DNA of 64,000 bases from Karstenula rhodostoma CBS 690.94 (GCA_010093485.1 MU001497.1:1489031-1553030), one strand, 5' to 3'; positions 1 through 10,750 are shown, counted from the stretch's first letter. The notes: generated from the sequence alone by a model not told the origin. Numbers and translations: made by a program.

Positions 1-2645
1 TTCCTAGAGTGTACGGGTGTAGAACCTCTATCGGCACAGATCAAGCGCAATCTTGACTCTAAAGACTTCACTCACGCTTTCATCGCCTTCGAGACTGTAG
101 ACGAAGCGAGAAATGCATTGGAAGCTTTGAGTGCTAAGAATTTGAAGTTTAGGGATCGAGAACTGCCAGTCAGCGTTGCTCGGCGTTACTTTCATGTTCC
201 AGTATCTTCGCAACAACCTCGTGGAGCATCTCAGGAGTTTCGTCGCCCGGTCGAGAGTAACGGTGCAGCAGTGAAGTCGATCCAATATTCACCTCAGGAT
301 GCTAGGAGCGACGTGAATCATGTGAACAAGCAACAACAGCCCGATCATCCATCGACACGCGGAAGTCCGGAAGCGCGAAAGGCCAAGAAGAATTTATCCA
401 TAAAGAAAAGCCATACCGCACGTGAAGACCAGCAGAGTGAGGTCGCGGAGGTCGCACATTCTTCCACAAATGTCGCTCCAACCGTCGAGGCTGGTGATAG
501 CACGGAACACGATGAGCCAACTTCACAAGATAAGAAGACCGACGAGAGCGCAGCCACAGTCCATACAGCGCCTGTCAAAGAAGTTTCCAGCAATATCGCA
601 GACGAAGAACCCATCACTGCCTTGGAGGAAACACCCACCGATGTCGTAGAGGCTGCACCAGTCAATGCTGCAGGTGAAACACCCATCGATGCTGCAGATG
701 ATGCGCCCATCAATGCCACCATGGATACGATTGCAGAAGAACACGTTGCAGTAACATCCGAGCTTCAGCATGGTCCTCCGCAAGACAGTGTGCAGGCAGC
801 CCCCGAGAGCATTTCCGAGTCGATATCTGCCGACTCTCAAGGTTCTCTCCTGACGTCACCTACTAAAGTGACTTTATCACCCCCAGCCGATCAAGTGGAG
901 AGCTCGCATGAGAAGCCGAAGGCCATCAGCTCTGCTGATGACTCGCAAGGTCAAGATGTCGCTGCGGTTCCTTTGGCACAAGACGAAACTCCATCCGATG
1001 ATGATCAAAAGAACGATCTCAGCTTTCATTCCGCCCAAGAATCACAACCAGATGGTGATAATGACGACGCTCAAAAAGGTCCTGGTGCAAGCGCTACCAA
1101 CATCGATACGGAGCTGCCTTCTCAGGCGGCTCCCAATGATGCCCAGGACACCGTCCAGCACCATGAAGCGGCAGGCATCCAGCCCTGTGAGGAACATGAC
1201 GAACCCGAGGGACCACATAACGAAGATATTGCAACAACTTCGGGACTGTCTCCGACTGAGATAGCAAAAAAGCAGGGTGCTAAGCAAATTGAATCGCTCA
1301 ACCCGTACTCGAAGACCAACAAGGCTCTGCAGAAGAAGGAAAAGCAGGCCAAGAAGAAGGAGAAAATGAAAGAGAAAAAGAAGAGGGGCAAGGTCGAGGC
1401 GACAAGCAAGATAGAGACCCATGCCGAAGTCATGTCGACGGAGCTAAAGGGAGGCGTGCAGAATACCAACGGCTCGAAGAAGGATCCTGCGCAGGATGAG
1501 CAGAGCGACAAGTGTTCAGGTAAGCAGTCGTGTCGTATGAGTCACGGTGCACTGAACTAAAACTTCGTAGCTCAACACCCTGTGGAGGTCCAGGAGAGCA
1601 AGGAGGTGAAATTGGAGCATGTCGGAAGTCCTCCAACTATGCAATCTCATAAGAAGAATGACAGGCAAGCCAATGGTGCCACGGCTGAAGGCCCGTCCAT
1701 CAAGCTCGCCGCGCCACAGAAAGACTCGAAGCAGACACAGGAACTGGAAAAGAAGCCTAAGAAGGCCCCCTCAAAGATTGCTGTCCCTAATTTGGGGCTT
1801 CTGCCTCCAAAATTGCCGCCGACGAGTGCAGCGACACCGCCACATACGGCGTATTTCTCAGTGGCCTCACCTACTTCGGAGAAAGCCAATGTGGTAGGAA
1901 CATACGATAAAGTGCCCCAAAATCAACAGGAAGTCGAGGGTATGAGGTTTCGCCCCAACGATGGTAGATTTTTCTGACCACCTCAGGCCCCGTCGAGATG
2001 GCTGCGCCGCATGATTCAGCTTCTATCGCCAGCTCTACCACGCTTCGCGGGCCCAGTCCCCCACCGATGCCACTGAGTCCGACTGCAAATGAATTCCATA
2101 CGCCGCTACAGACGCCGACGGCCTTGGGCACGGAACCTGGGGAAGCGGCAAAGAAGAACAAGAAGAAAAAGAAGAGCAAGAAGAAGTCGGGTAATGCACC
2201 ACGGACTGAGCCACTCCAAGAGGAGCCGTTCCATGATCAGTTCAGCCAGATCGAGAACACGAAGAGTGGCTACTACTCGCACCGTAGGGACAATGTTCGG
2301 GCAAAGGAGGGGTTGGGGGGGAAGGATGACAAGGTGTGTGTCTTCCCCGCTCCTAGCCCACTTGCAGCAGGCCGCTGAGAGGAAGTCAAGGGGGCCAGAG
2401 GACTCATCCTGAAAGTCCAGGCATACGTGAAAGAGAAGGCGGCCAGTTACGCTCGCGTGCCCGAAAGTACGTGGAGCAAAGACAACCGGCAGGAGGTGGC
2501 AAAATTGACGGCTGAGGATATGGAGGAGATTGTGAGTGGGACCGAGAGTCTGATGAGCAGAGTGGAGAAGCATCATAATGATATATGCGTGCGGCATGGG
2601 CATGATGCTCCAAAAGCAGGCACTATGCCTTTATTTGGGGAGTAA
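1..2645 (+). CDS. RRM-containing, Lys-rich low-complexity protein (5' truncated)
   Basis: The window opens inside this gene. Bases 1-170 encode the second half of an RNA-recognition motif: an RNP1-like core (DFTHAFIAFET), a helix (EARNALEAL) and a final strand (LPVSVARRY). The rest is long, acidic and low in complexity, with Lys-rich blocks (KKEKQAKKKEKMKEKKK near 1330-1385; KKNKKKKKSKKKSG near 2150) that look like nuclear or RNA-binding tails. Proposed exons are 1-1519, 1571-1939, 1987-2333 and 2382-2645. The three introns (50, 47 and 48 nt) have GT/AG ends and the frame closes (832 codons plus stop). The last acceptor (GAGAG at 2381) is weak but removes the only in-frame stop. The most conserved-looking part is the C-terminal 90 residues, which I do not recognise. 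Role inferred: RNA binding. The N-terminus and start lie outside the window. Confidence 0.75.
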
Positions 2646-3043
2646 GATAGTAGGCTGGTTTCCGGGGCGTCAAGGAATTGTATTCACGGACCGGATATGT
2701 TAAGCAGACATTGGCTAGGAGGATGATGATGGATATGAGTTAAGCATGGGGGCAGGACATGGAATCTGGGTCAAGGAGCAACGGATGAGTCGAAGGCAGG
2801 GAAAAGGGAGGATGGGGTTGACGATAGGTGTATCTCTGCCGTCGATAGGCTCAATGAAAGATCAAAAGCAAAGAGGGTTCCGGTGATGTACACATGCGGA
2901 ATTCACGCAAGTATTTGGAGCAGGGCGAAAGTCGGCCTTAGCCGGCTAGCGCAGAGTGAAGGGCAATATGGAGGTCATGCAGTGCGTGGTTGCAGATGTA
3001 GTGCGGCTCTGCGCAAGGCGGGGTCGAAGTGGCGTGGTGGCGT

Positions 3044-3104
3044 GGTGGCTGTGTGGCTGTGTGGCTGTGTGGCTGTGTGGCTGTGTGGCTGTGTGGCTGT
3101 GTGG
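3044..3104. repeat. Short tandem repeat, 8-bp unit GTGTGGCT
   Basis: About seven head-to-tail copies of GTGTGGCT in a gene-free stretch between the RRM gene and the next gene. No gene was found in 2646-3807; the small ORFs there are translations of this repeat. Confidence 0.9.
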
Positions 3105-3399
3105 TGTCGAGGAGGCTAGTGTGGCGGACGAGTTTGGTCTTTACCGCTACTTCGGAGGGTGCCGGGAGCGACAGTGGGTGAGTATGGGCAGGAGGTCGAG
3201 GGTTTGGGGTATTGGGCAGCTTGAGGTTCAGGCACCTGGTGTAGCACAGCAGCGTGCAGCTCTTACACGTTGGCGACCGTGGTTGGACGTGAAGAGTGGA
3301 GCTGGGAAAGGCAGCGGGGGCGGAGGCGGGAACGGACCATCGCGCAGCAGCAAAGCAGAGAAAGCCGGCGTCTCTGGAGGTGCTTGGCCACGGGCAGAC

Positions 3400-3448
3400 G
3401 GTAGACGGTAGACGGTAGACGGTAGACGGTAGACGGTAGACGGTAGAC
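3400..3448. repeat. Short tandem repeat, 7-bp unit GGTAGAC (7 perfect copies)
   Basis: Seven exact copies of GGTAGAC, 49 bp, about 360 bp upstream of the next start codon. The lack of any mismatch suggests recent slippage, so the copy number is likely variable between strains. Confidence 0.95.
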
Positions 3449-3807
3449 AGAAGGCAGTACCTGAAGCAGATGATGTGCGGTGGCGGTCAGCAACTGGAGC
3501 GACCATGCTGCTTCGGGGGCAGTGGTAGCGGGAGTGTGGACCCTGGTACAGGTGGGAAGCTGCAAGCGACGGTGAGAGATGCAGATGGGTCAAAATGCGC
3601 CTGTACTGCAGCCGACTCCGCTATTCATATTACTACTTACTACGTGCCCTGCGCAATGTGAGCGCACGCGTCTCCTCACTCGGTCCTGCCTCGCAATAAC
3701 CTACAAGCCCTAGACACCTCGTGCAATCCCAAGACAGGTAATACCGTGGCAGCGAACCAAGTTGCTGCTCGCCTGACCTCGGCCCGTCACAAAGAAGCCC
3801 ACAGTGC

Positions 3808-6654
3808 ATGGCTTACTCCAGCTACAACACCCGCCACCCCTACGACTCGAGCCATGAGCCGTCTTCCCGGACGTCTCGCGACACAGACGCATACTCGAGG
3901 CGCCCGCCGCCTCCTCAGCCCGCCATGAGGAGCAGCTACAACGAGCCCGACTCCTACCACTCCACGCCCTACCACACCTACGAGCCCCGCTATCCCACGC
4001 CCCCGCCCCGCGTGCCACCACGAACGACACGGTACAGGGACCGATGGCCGCCTTCGCCCAGCGTCGAAGAGGAGACGGCGGCCTTGACCCGCGAAGTGCG
4101 CTCGTCTGCGGCGTCGGTGGGTGAAGAGGGTGAAGCGAAAACGCGGGGCACTGTCGATCAGTACCCCATCATCGAGGACATCGAGCCGCCCGCCAACGAC
4201 GAGCGCCGCTTCGTTCTCGTGTCGGACCCGGGCCCAGATGGCGGCGCACCAAGGGACAAGAGGCGTAGGAGCGTCGCTGATCGGGGGAACATGCCGCACC
4301 TGAAGACGGACCTCGACGACCCGCCCATGGTGACAGAGCGCACCTCCACGCCATACGCCTACACGAAGCCGCAGAAGGAGTCGCTGGCACCCTCGCCCGG
4401 CGAGTATCACCTGTCGCCCGAGACCGTCGCTCCCTCGTCTTCGAGCATCCCGAGATCCCTTCCGAACCGGAACCACGCCGATGCGCGCGATCAAAACACC
4501 AAGCCAGCGAAACAAGTTCCCCTCCGCCCCAAGCCGACTGCTTCCCCTCGACCACCGTCGCCCGTCAAGAATCGGGAAGATGTCTTCGACGACTCCGACG
4601 CCGACGCCGATTCAGACACATCCCGTCTCCGCACCGAACGACGACCGGCCCGGTACAGCTTCGTGAAGAGCGACTTGCAGAAGGAGGATCTCAGGACCAA
4701 TGTCCGGGACAGCCACGCCAAGTCGGAGGGGAGGAGACGGGACGCTTCTCCGCCAAAGTCGGTGCGACGCGAAGCATACGCAAAAGGCGGCAAAGAGAGC
4801 ACTTCTACATCGGCATCGTCAAAGCAGTACACCCCACCATCCGATTCACCGAGGTCCTCCAACTCGTCATTGAACGGCGACTCCAGAAAGTCCAGGCCAG
4901 CTCCCCTCGATGCAGGCAACTTGAGAAGCCCGAAATACCCATCTTCTCGCCCGAGCTCGCCGCGGCTCAACAATGACCCGTCCCCTCCACGTTCGCCGCG
5001 TCTGCCACCGCGTCGACCCCCTTCACCGAACACATCCAGACCGTCGTCAAGATCTGGACGGCCTCCTTCTCCGCCATCCTCATCGCGCCCTCGAGCAGAG
5101 GATTCTACGAGAGTACCCATCATGAAATCGGACTGGCACGCGACTTATCCCCCTGTGTCCGACAGGTCTAGGCCAACCACACGCCCTGAACGATACGATA
5201 CTATGCCAGTGCCAATGCCACAGATCAACGTCAAAAGTCCATCACCTGCAAGGGCACCGAGGGCCGATAACCCATTACCATACCCGGTTGATGATAGGCT
5301 CACGGAAGCCTTCATGCCACCCGAAGAACAATTTCAGCACGACCATTCTTATGCCTCGTACACACCTATAACGTCGTCCGCACGACCGGATCGTTTGGAC
5401 TCACCTCGCGAGCGCCAATCGGGCTTTCGTCCTCAAATCAGCAGCCGGAAAATCACTACGGATGACGTGCCGCGCTCGCCGCGGGTGAGGTCCAACAGCG
5501 TTCGGTCACAGAACGGTGATGACGGAGCGCACAAAGAGCGAAAGGCTGCTGTACCTCTCAGCCTGGATAGACCTTTGCCTTCGTGCCCCCGGTCTGAGCC
5601 ATCATCCAAGTACAACGATTGGTACACACTCCAGAATTGTCCCAGCTTCGACATCTGCCCTAGTTGCTACGAAGGTGTCTTCGCCGATACCCCCTTTTCG
5701 AGGTACTTTACGCAAGCTCGTCGGTACGAGCGCCCCGTCGAGCGGTGCTGCGACTTCAGCAGCCCATGGATGCGGCTCGCATGGCTCTTGACGATTAAGC
5801 AACGTCGGCAGTCTCTGGACCTACTGTATACTCTTGTCACTATCTCTGACCAAGAGCGGCCGTGTCCAGGTGACCGTGAGCTTGGAGCAGACCACACTGT
5901 CTGGTACGGGATTTCTGACCCCCGAGACGGCATCCATGTCGCCAACTTCGCCCTCTGTCCCTGCGACCTCAGAATGATCGAAGAGCTCTTCCCCAGCATC
6001 AAGGGCTATTTCACGCGCATCCCATCAAGTACTAGCCCCTACATTATTCCGCCCACATATACGTGCAGCCTCCGCGTCAAGTCCCGCCGCTTTCCAAAGT
6101 TCCTAGACCTCCTCGTCGAGCTCGACGCCGAAGCCCAAGCCCTCAACCAACACCCGCACATAGCCCGCTTCGTGCAGCTCGCGCGCGAACACGCCTTCAA
6201 AGCCGAGTGCCAGCGCGACAAGCCCCTGCTCCACAAAGCGTGGCACTTTATCCCCGTACTCCCCGAACTTACCGTCTGCCAAGAATGCTTCGACGAGCTC
6301 ATCTGGCCGCATCTCGCGCCCCCTTCTTCTTCCTCCCCTTCCGCCCCGTCTACTATACCCAAGCTCTTCACCCGCATCATCCAACCCGTGCCCGGTGAAG
6401 ACCCGGAGCTCGGATCCAGCTGCTGCCTGTACAGTCCGCGGATGCGCAATATATTCGAGACAGCGGTCCAGGAGGAAAACTTTGGCTATCTGGAGCGTCA
6501 GGTGCTGGAGCGGAAGAGGGCGGAGGCGCGCTTGGGGCGGGAGAGGAGGGATATTCTGGGGTGGATGGATGGGTTGGAGAGGGGGACGTGGGAGTGGGAG
6601 AAGGCGAAGGTGGAGTTGAGGGAGAATGAGGATGAGTGGAGGGGGTGGGAGTAG
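3808..6654 (+). CDS. Large disordered fungal protein with a Cys-containing C-terminal domain
   Basis: Intronless ORF of 948 residues. Residues 1 to about 590 are rich in Ser, Pro and Arg with many SP/RSP motifs (for example PSSPRLNNDPSPPRSP), as in intrinsically disordered, phosphorylated proteins. The C-terminal 340 residues are ordered-looking and carry spaced cysteines: CPSFDICPSC near 612, RCC near 645, CPCDLR near 715 and CQECFDE near 825. These could bind zinc. The last 60 residues are a charged Arg/Glu helix. Proteins of this layout are common in filamentous ascomycetes and are often auto-annotated as Ser/Arg-related nuclear matrix proteins; no function is established that I can cite. 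The start at 3808 is the first ATG of the frame. Gene confidence is high, function unknown. Confidence 0.85.
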   Translation: MAYSSYNTRHPYDSSHEPSSRTSRDTDAYSRRPPPPQPAMRSSYNEPDSYHSTPYHTYEPRYPTPPPRVPPRTTRYRDRWPPSPSVEEETAALTREVRSSAASVGEEGEAKTRGTVDQYPIIEDIEPPANDERRFVLVSDPGPDGGAPRDKRRRSVADRGNMPHLKTDLDDPPMVTERTSTPYAYTKPQKESLAPSPGEYHLSPETVAPSSSSIPRSLPNRNHADARDQNTKPAKQVPLRPKPTASPRPPSPVKNREDVFDDSDADADSDTSRLRTERRPARYSFVKSDLQKEDLRTNVRDSHAKSEGRRRDASPPKSVRREAYAKGGKESTSTSASSKQYTPPSDSPRSSNSSLNGDSRKSRPAPLDAGNLRSPKYPSSRPSSPRLNNDPSPPRSPRLPPRRPPSPNTSRPSSRSGRPPSPPSSSRPRAEDSTRVPIMKSDWHATYPPVSDRSRPTTRPERYDTMPVPMPQINVKSPSPARAPRADNPLPYPVDDRLTEAFMPPEEQFQHDHSYASYTPITSSARPDRLDSPRERQSGFRPQISSRKITTDDVPRSPRVRSNSVRSQNGDDGAHKERKAAVPLSLDRPLPSCPRSEPSSKYNDWYTLQNCPSFDICPSCYEGVFADTPFSRYFTQARRYERPVERCCDFSSPWMRLAWLLTIKQRRQSLDLLYTLVTISDQERPCPGDRELGADHTVWYGISDPRDGIHVANFALCPCDLRMIEELFPSIKGYFTRIPSSTSPYIIPPTYTCSLRVKSRRFPKFLDLLVELDAEAQALNQHPHIARFVQLAREHAFKAECQRDKPLLHKAWHFIPVLPELTVCQECFDELIWPHLAPPSSSSPSAPSTIPKLFTRIIQPVPGEDPELGSSCCLYSPRMRNIFETAVQEENFGYLERQVLERKRAEARLGRERRDILGWMDGLERGTWEWEKAKVELRENEDEWRGWE

Positions 6655-7359
6655 GAGTAGGGACGGGGGAAATTGGATGGTGGTGGAATGAGTATGACTG
6701 ACGAATTATGAAGTTTGACGAAATATGATAATGTTCTTTATATGACATAGGTATCTTGTTTCCATGGGTTCACTTGTTGACATTTACGACAGTTACATCA
6801 TCCCCCCCCCCGAGACAATGCGAGAGATGGCCTTTCTTGCCTTGCGAGGTGTCGAACCTCTCTCTGAGCACATGACGTATGTATGCACGCGGATGAGAAA
6901 ACTCTCATTCATGGTGATGCTGCGTGCTTTGTTTATCGCTTTTCAGCACCACGGGAAGTCATGCCTTGTTTCGACGCTTATTCGTGATTCATTGGACATT
7001 CGTCCGTCCTATTGCGGAGACGCACGAGCTGTTCGGATTTGCTTTTGCCCGTTATACGTGGATTCCGGCCGGCCTTGGGCGGAGCCTGGGACGTCGTGGA
7101 CGTTTCTTCAGGGGTGGGAGGGATGGCGCGTGGGTTGGAGGTATGGTTCTCTGATAGTTGACACGAGGCGTCCCGTAAAGTGATGGACAAAATTACGAAC
7201 TGCGTTCGAGGCGGTTTGTGCAACATGGACGATTCCTCTCGGGAACCACTGGTCATGTCGGTTGAAGCAACAGCTGCATATCACGGCGCGGCAGCCTCCC
7301 ATCCTTGCTTGGCCCAATCATCATCGTTCCTGGCTACACTTGAAAGAACCAACGCTTCC
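6655..7359. other. Intergenic region, no gene seen
   Basis: This stretch separates the convergent 3' ends of the 3808-6654 gene and the 7360-8281 gene. It holds a diverged copy of a dispersed repeat (about 7143-7250, listed separately). ORFs here are short and have no family features. Confidence 0.6.
7143..7250 (-). repeat. SINE-like family 1, copy A (diverged)
   Basis: On the minus strand this reads like the copies at 9021-9153 and 49934-50034: a CGCAGTYCRTA segment, then TTTGTCYATCACTTTACGGGAC, then GTGTCAACWATCAGARAACC. It is more diverged than the other two, and I could not find flanking direct repeats. It lies just beyond the 3' end of the 7360-8281 gene and is inverted relative to copy B on that gene's other side. 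Confidence 0.6.
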
Positions 7360-8281
7360 CTAAGCATGCCTGAACTTGATCTGCTGCTCGCCGCCGTCCA
7401 GCTCCTGCGGCGGCACTCGGTGCTCGATCTCTTGGGGCGCCGAGCCGCCGTCTACCTCCAGCAGGGGCATCGGATAGCTCTTACTGTGCGGCGCTCCGCT
7501 GCCATCTAGCTCGGCCATCCTGTGTCTCTTCTTGTGGCGCAGGAATAGGAAGCCCGAGATTGCGCCCATGATGACGACGGCGAGGCCTACGCCTACGCCT
7601 ACACCCACTGCTAATCCGACAGGTGATGATGAAGACGACGACGAAGACGACGGTTCTGTCGACGGAAGACTGGACGACGTGGTGGTAGTCGTCGTTGCGG
7701 CATTGGTAGCTGGGCCGCCCGTTGCGGTCGCCGAGCTCAGCGGCAGCGTGGTGACGAAGGTCGCAGCATCCAATTCGAAGAGCGAAGTCTTTGCACAATT
7801 GCAGCCCCCCGCGCCGTAGCAGCAGTAGCGGTTGTCGTAGCAGCTCTGCACGAGGGGTTCTTTCACTGCTCATCACAAACGTCAGCTACATGCCCCACCC
7901 CACCCACAGAAAAGCGACATCCATACCATTATTACACCCGGAAAAGCAATTCTCGGTATCTGCTCAGCTGGTGAGATTGGGTGTCATGGGCGTCGGGGTG
8001 GGAACCAAACCCCATTTTTGATCCGTGCAACCTGGCTGATATGTATCGACGTCAATGGACGCGTTCCTGGCTGCCTCGGGCCCGTATTTGCAGAGTCCGT
8101 TGCTGAGACAGATATCCCCCGCCTCGCAGCATATGCCCTCATCCTGCGACTCGGGCCTACAGGGCAGTTGGTTCGTCTGGTCTCCGCTCCCGTTAAAGCA
8201 CTTCTTGGATGCGGCCAACGCCTGCGAGAAGAACAGAAGAATCACAACGAGGCACGCATAAAGACCGTTGCCCGTCGCCAT
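7360..8281 (-). CDS. Secreted/cell-surface Cys-rich single-pass membrane protein
   Basis: Three exons (8281-8011, 7959-7927, 7865-7360) give 269 residues. The 33-nt middle exon is needed: joining all three gives the unbroken Cys-rich run CTDQKWDTENCFSGCNN-VKEPLVQSCYDNRYCCYG. Layout: signal peptide (residues 1-23, hydrophobic LVVILLFFSQALA), a Cys-rich ectodomain with paired CC motifs, a Ser/Thr-rich stalk that should be O-glycosylated, one transmembrane helix (VGLAVGVGVGVGLAVVIMGA with FLFL), a basic stop-transfer patch (RHKKRHR) and a cytoplasmic tail of about 60 residues. The architecture recalls fungal wall-stress sensors (Mid2/WSC style) and plasma-membrane anchors, but no named domain is identified. 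Function inferred only as surface sensing or adhesion. Confidence 0.8.
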
Positions 8282-9006
8282 GTCCGCAGGAACGAAATGT
8301 CACAACACAACGAGTAGTGTGCGGGCTCGAAATCGCGCATCCACAGCGCGAAAAGAACGGGTCTGGAATACGGCGGGTGCTGCCTATCTTTTTAGCGGCT
8401 GAGAGCAGCATGGCATAGCGTCTTGCAGGTTGTAACCGCGATTAGCTAGAGGTGGATAGCGCGTCAGAGAAAGGCGTGGGTGCGCGGTCCTCGGGCCAGA
8501 CATTGCTGCTTGAGCTTGGAGTGACAAGCCGCTAGGAGTCGATCGATCCACATGGATGCACAAACGGCACCAAGTCCGCGATGGGATGCGATGTCTGCAT
8601 TCCCGATGGCTTGGTGGCGAGTCTGCCATGTTGGTCCTCTGAGCGACGAGATCCTGTTCAGATGTACATCTGCGAGGCTCAATCGCGGAGGCTGGGATTG
8701 TGAGTGACGTGCTTGGAGTCGTGAGGGTGGGATGGGCCATTGCATGCACGAACAGAATTGCAGGTCCCCGCTACGACATGCCGTTGTTTTAGGCGACGCC
8801 CCAATGGGGGCGAAAAGGAGCCAGGAGCGGCTCATTTGCCTCAGCCGGAGATTTTGTGGTCCAAGCTTTTTCGTGCTAACACAAAACGCAAAGGGATTGA
8901 CCTTGTTTAGTCCATTGGTCTTTTATTTGTCTTACACGTTTCAGCTGTAATGCTGCCACGGTAAGGCGGTGACAGGGTCAGACTATCAACAGGTGCTGCG
9001 AAGCTT
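8282..9006. other. Intergenic region, no gene seen
   Basis: 5' flank of the Cys-rich membrane protein gene (start codon at 8281). Overlapping short ORFs on both strands have no signal peptide, domain or plausible splice structure. No tRNA-like box B was found. Confidence 0.5.
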
Positions 9007-9020
9007 CATATTGTTCGAAT

Positions 9021-9153
9021 CTGATCCTTTGTCTACCCATTTACAACGTTTCATTTTATGTTACCATTGGGCGGCGGCCGCAGTCCATATCTTTGTCTAT
9101 CACTTTACGGGACACCACTTTGTGGTTCGTGTCAACAATCAGAAAACCAAAAC
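9021..9153 (+). repeat. SINE-like family 1, copy B, with 14-bp target-site duplication
   Basis: A 133-bp insert bounded by the direct repeats CATATTGTTCGAAT (9007-9020) and CATATTGTTCAAAT (9154-9167), which match at 13 of 14 bases. The insert shares TTTGTCTATCACTTTACGGGACAC and GTGTCAACAATCAGAAAACC with copy C and extends about 20-30 bp further 5'. It ends in an A-rich tail (CAGAAAACCAAAAC). Long, imperfect target duplications and an A-rich 3' end are typical of LINE-mobilised retroposons. GGTTCGTGTCA at 9124-9134 loosely resembles a Pol III B box, which is weak evidence. Confidence 0.7.
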
Positions 9154-9277
9154 CATATTGTTCAAATGAAACCTGATGGCCTACTTCAATCTATGGTCTC
9201 GATATCGCAGTTCTACACTAAGGTGTGTCTATCTGGAAAGCAAGTTGCCTGATCGATGTATTCTCCCGCGTGTACAG

Positions 9278-10750
9278 CTAGTCAGTAGCAGGACGCATCA
9301 CTTTATCGAAAATGCCGGTCCGAATCGTGTCCAACTCTAAAACATCTTCAACTTCTCCATCTGCGCTTTCCAAAAACGCCTTTTCATTCCATACAGGCTG
9401 CCATCCTAGCCGGCGAGGATTAACGGGCTCGAGGCCTCCGCTGCGAATGCATGTTAACCAAGTTGTCACGTAGAGTGAGACTTATTATCTTACCTAGCAG
9501 TACCCATAGCTCGAATGAACTGCGCTGGGAATTGCAAAGCCTTCGCTGCTGCCTCGTCGCTCGGCCAGATCTCCAGTTCGGCATCGGCTACGAGTCCACG
9601 AGCATGCAATGACTTGGCTATAGCTTGCATGTACGCCCACCACGGTGCTCTATGAGCCATTGCGAAATAGTAACCGTTCTTGCCACTGGGAATGTCTTCG
9701 TTCTGCAGTATCTTGTCCACCAGGATACCGTATAGCGCCACTAAATCCGAGATGTGCGTCGCCGGGGGATGCTGTATCGATTGCACGTATCAGAATCTGA
9801 ATTTGCAGGCAGGGGAAAGGGGAAAACACGGAATCAGACCTACGCCATCTACGTCGAACTTGTGTACCTTTCCAAGCCTGATGCTGGCCTGGATGAGCGC
9901 TGGAATGAGGATCGATACTTTCCTCCATTCGCCTTTGCCCCGTCCGTCTGTCTTGGTCAGCATGATACTATGACGATGGTCCGGAGAAGTACTATGACGA
10001 TGGTCCGGAGAAGTACTTACAGACGTTCGGCACCACAACGTTGAAGCTCGTGACGCCGCACTCTTGCGCTTTATCAACTACCAAAAGATTGGCCTGTAAA
10101 GTTAAACGACTGTTCCGGGTGTCATGCAAGCACACTGACCTTCCGGATAGGATGCGAACCCCCCAGCTCCTTCTCCCTCTCGTAAATCGAGTCCGTGTCC
10201 TTGAGCATTCCGTATGGCCACCCAGCCTCCTCTGAGAACAGCGTCGTGACTGAAGACTGCAGCAGTATCAGTGGCATGTCTAGTAGTGCATTGGCTTGAC
10301 TCCTCACATGTATGAAATAGACCCGTTTTCCGCTCGTGGTTCGGCGCCGTCCAAGTGCTTGGATCAGATTCGTTACGAGCAAATCGTCTGATGAGTTTGC
10401 TGCATGGATGACGATATCAACTGAGGCGTTTTAGCGAGTTTATTACGGTTCCTGCTAGGCGATGGGTCTTACTTTTGTTCTGCTCCACTGCGGCCGCGAC
10501 AGCTGCTTCGTCTTCGAGCTTAAAGCTGAGTACATTCAGGCTGAGCTTCGAGAGCGCTTGGGCTTGTTCTTCGGATCTGACCACAGCGTGGAGTTTGGCT
10601 GTTGCGATCAGGTCGGGCCGCGAGAGGAAGTCGGCAAGTATGGAACCGCCGCTAAACTTGTTTAGCACTGCTTTGGTGGATGTTCAATTCAGGAATAACA
10701 CACATATAACCCGCTGCGCCAGTGACCAAGATGTTTGAGATGTGGCTCAT
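9278..10750 (-). CDS. NAD(P)-dependent epimerase/dehydratase-type extended SDR
   Basis: Eight exons: 10750-10704, 10651-10473, 10420-10308, 10256-10140, 10093-10021, 9947-9844, 9771-9494, 9440-9278; 1,074 nt, 357 residues. The first two exons join to give the dinucleotide-binding motif ILVTGAAGYIGGSIL (GxxGxxG). Further motifs follow SDR order: IDIVIHAANSSDD, then RVYFIHSSVTTLF, then NVVVPNVYGRGKGEWRK before the substrate-binding helices (ISDLVALYGILVDKIL). Similar fungal proteins are annotated NAD-dependent epimerase/dehydratase or NmrA-like; the substrate cannot be read from sequence. A TATAAATA box lies 57 bp upstream of the ATG. The gene is divergent from a Zn2Cys6 regulator with 386 bp between their start codons, an arrangement often seen for a regulator and its target. 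Intron 5 carries a 24-bp tandem duplication. Confidence 0.85.
9967..10014. repeat. Perfect 24-bp tandem duplication inside an intron
   Basis: Two exact, adjacent copies of a 24-bp unit (start ACTATGACGATGG, end CGGAGAAGT), immediately downstream in transcription of the donor of intron 5 of the epimerase gene (donor at 10020). The intron grows from about 49 to 73 nt, still spliceable. No exon sequence is affected. Confidence 0.95.

Noticed and set aside
3787..4515. 242-codon minus-strand ORF opposite the 948-residue gene
   Set aside because: Composition shadow of a Pro/Ser/Arg-rich reading frame; Arg/Val-rich nonsense without motifs.
9021..9153. tRNA or tRNA-derived gene from the GGTTCG-like box
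   Set aside because: No cloverleaf, no paired acceptor stem, no clear A box; kept only as a repeat.
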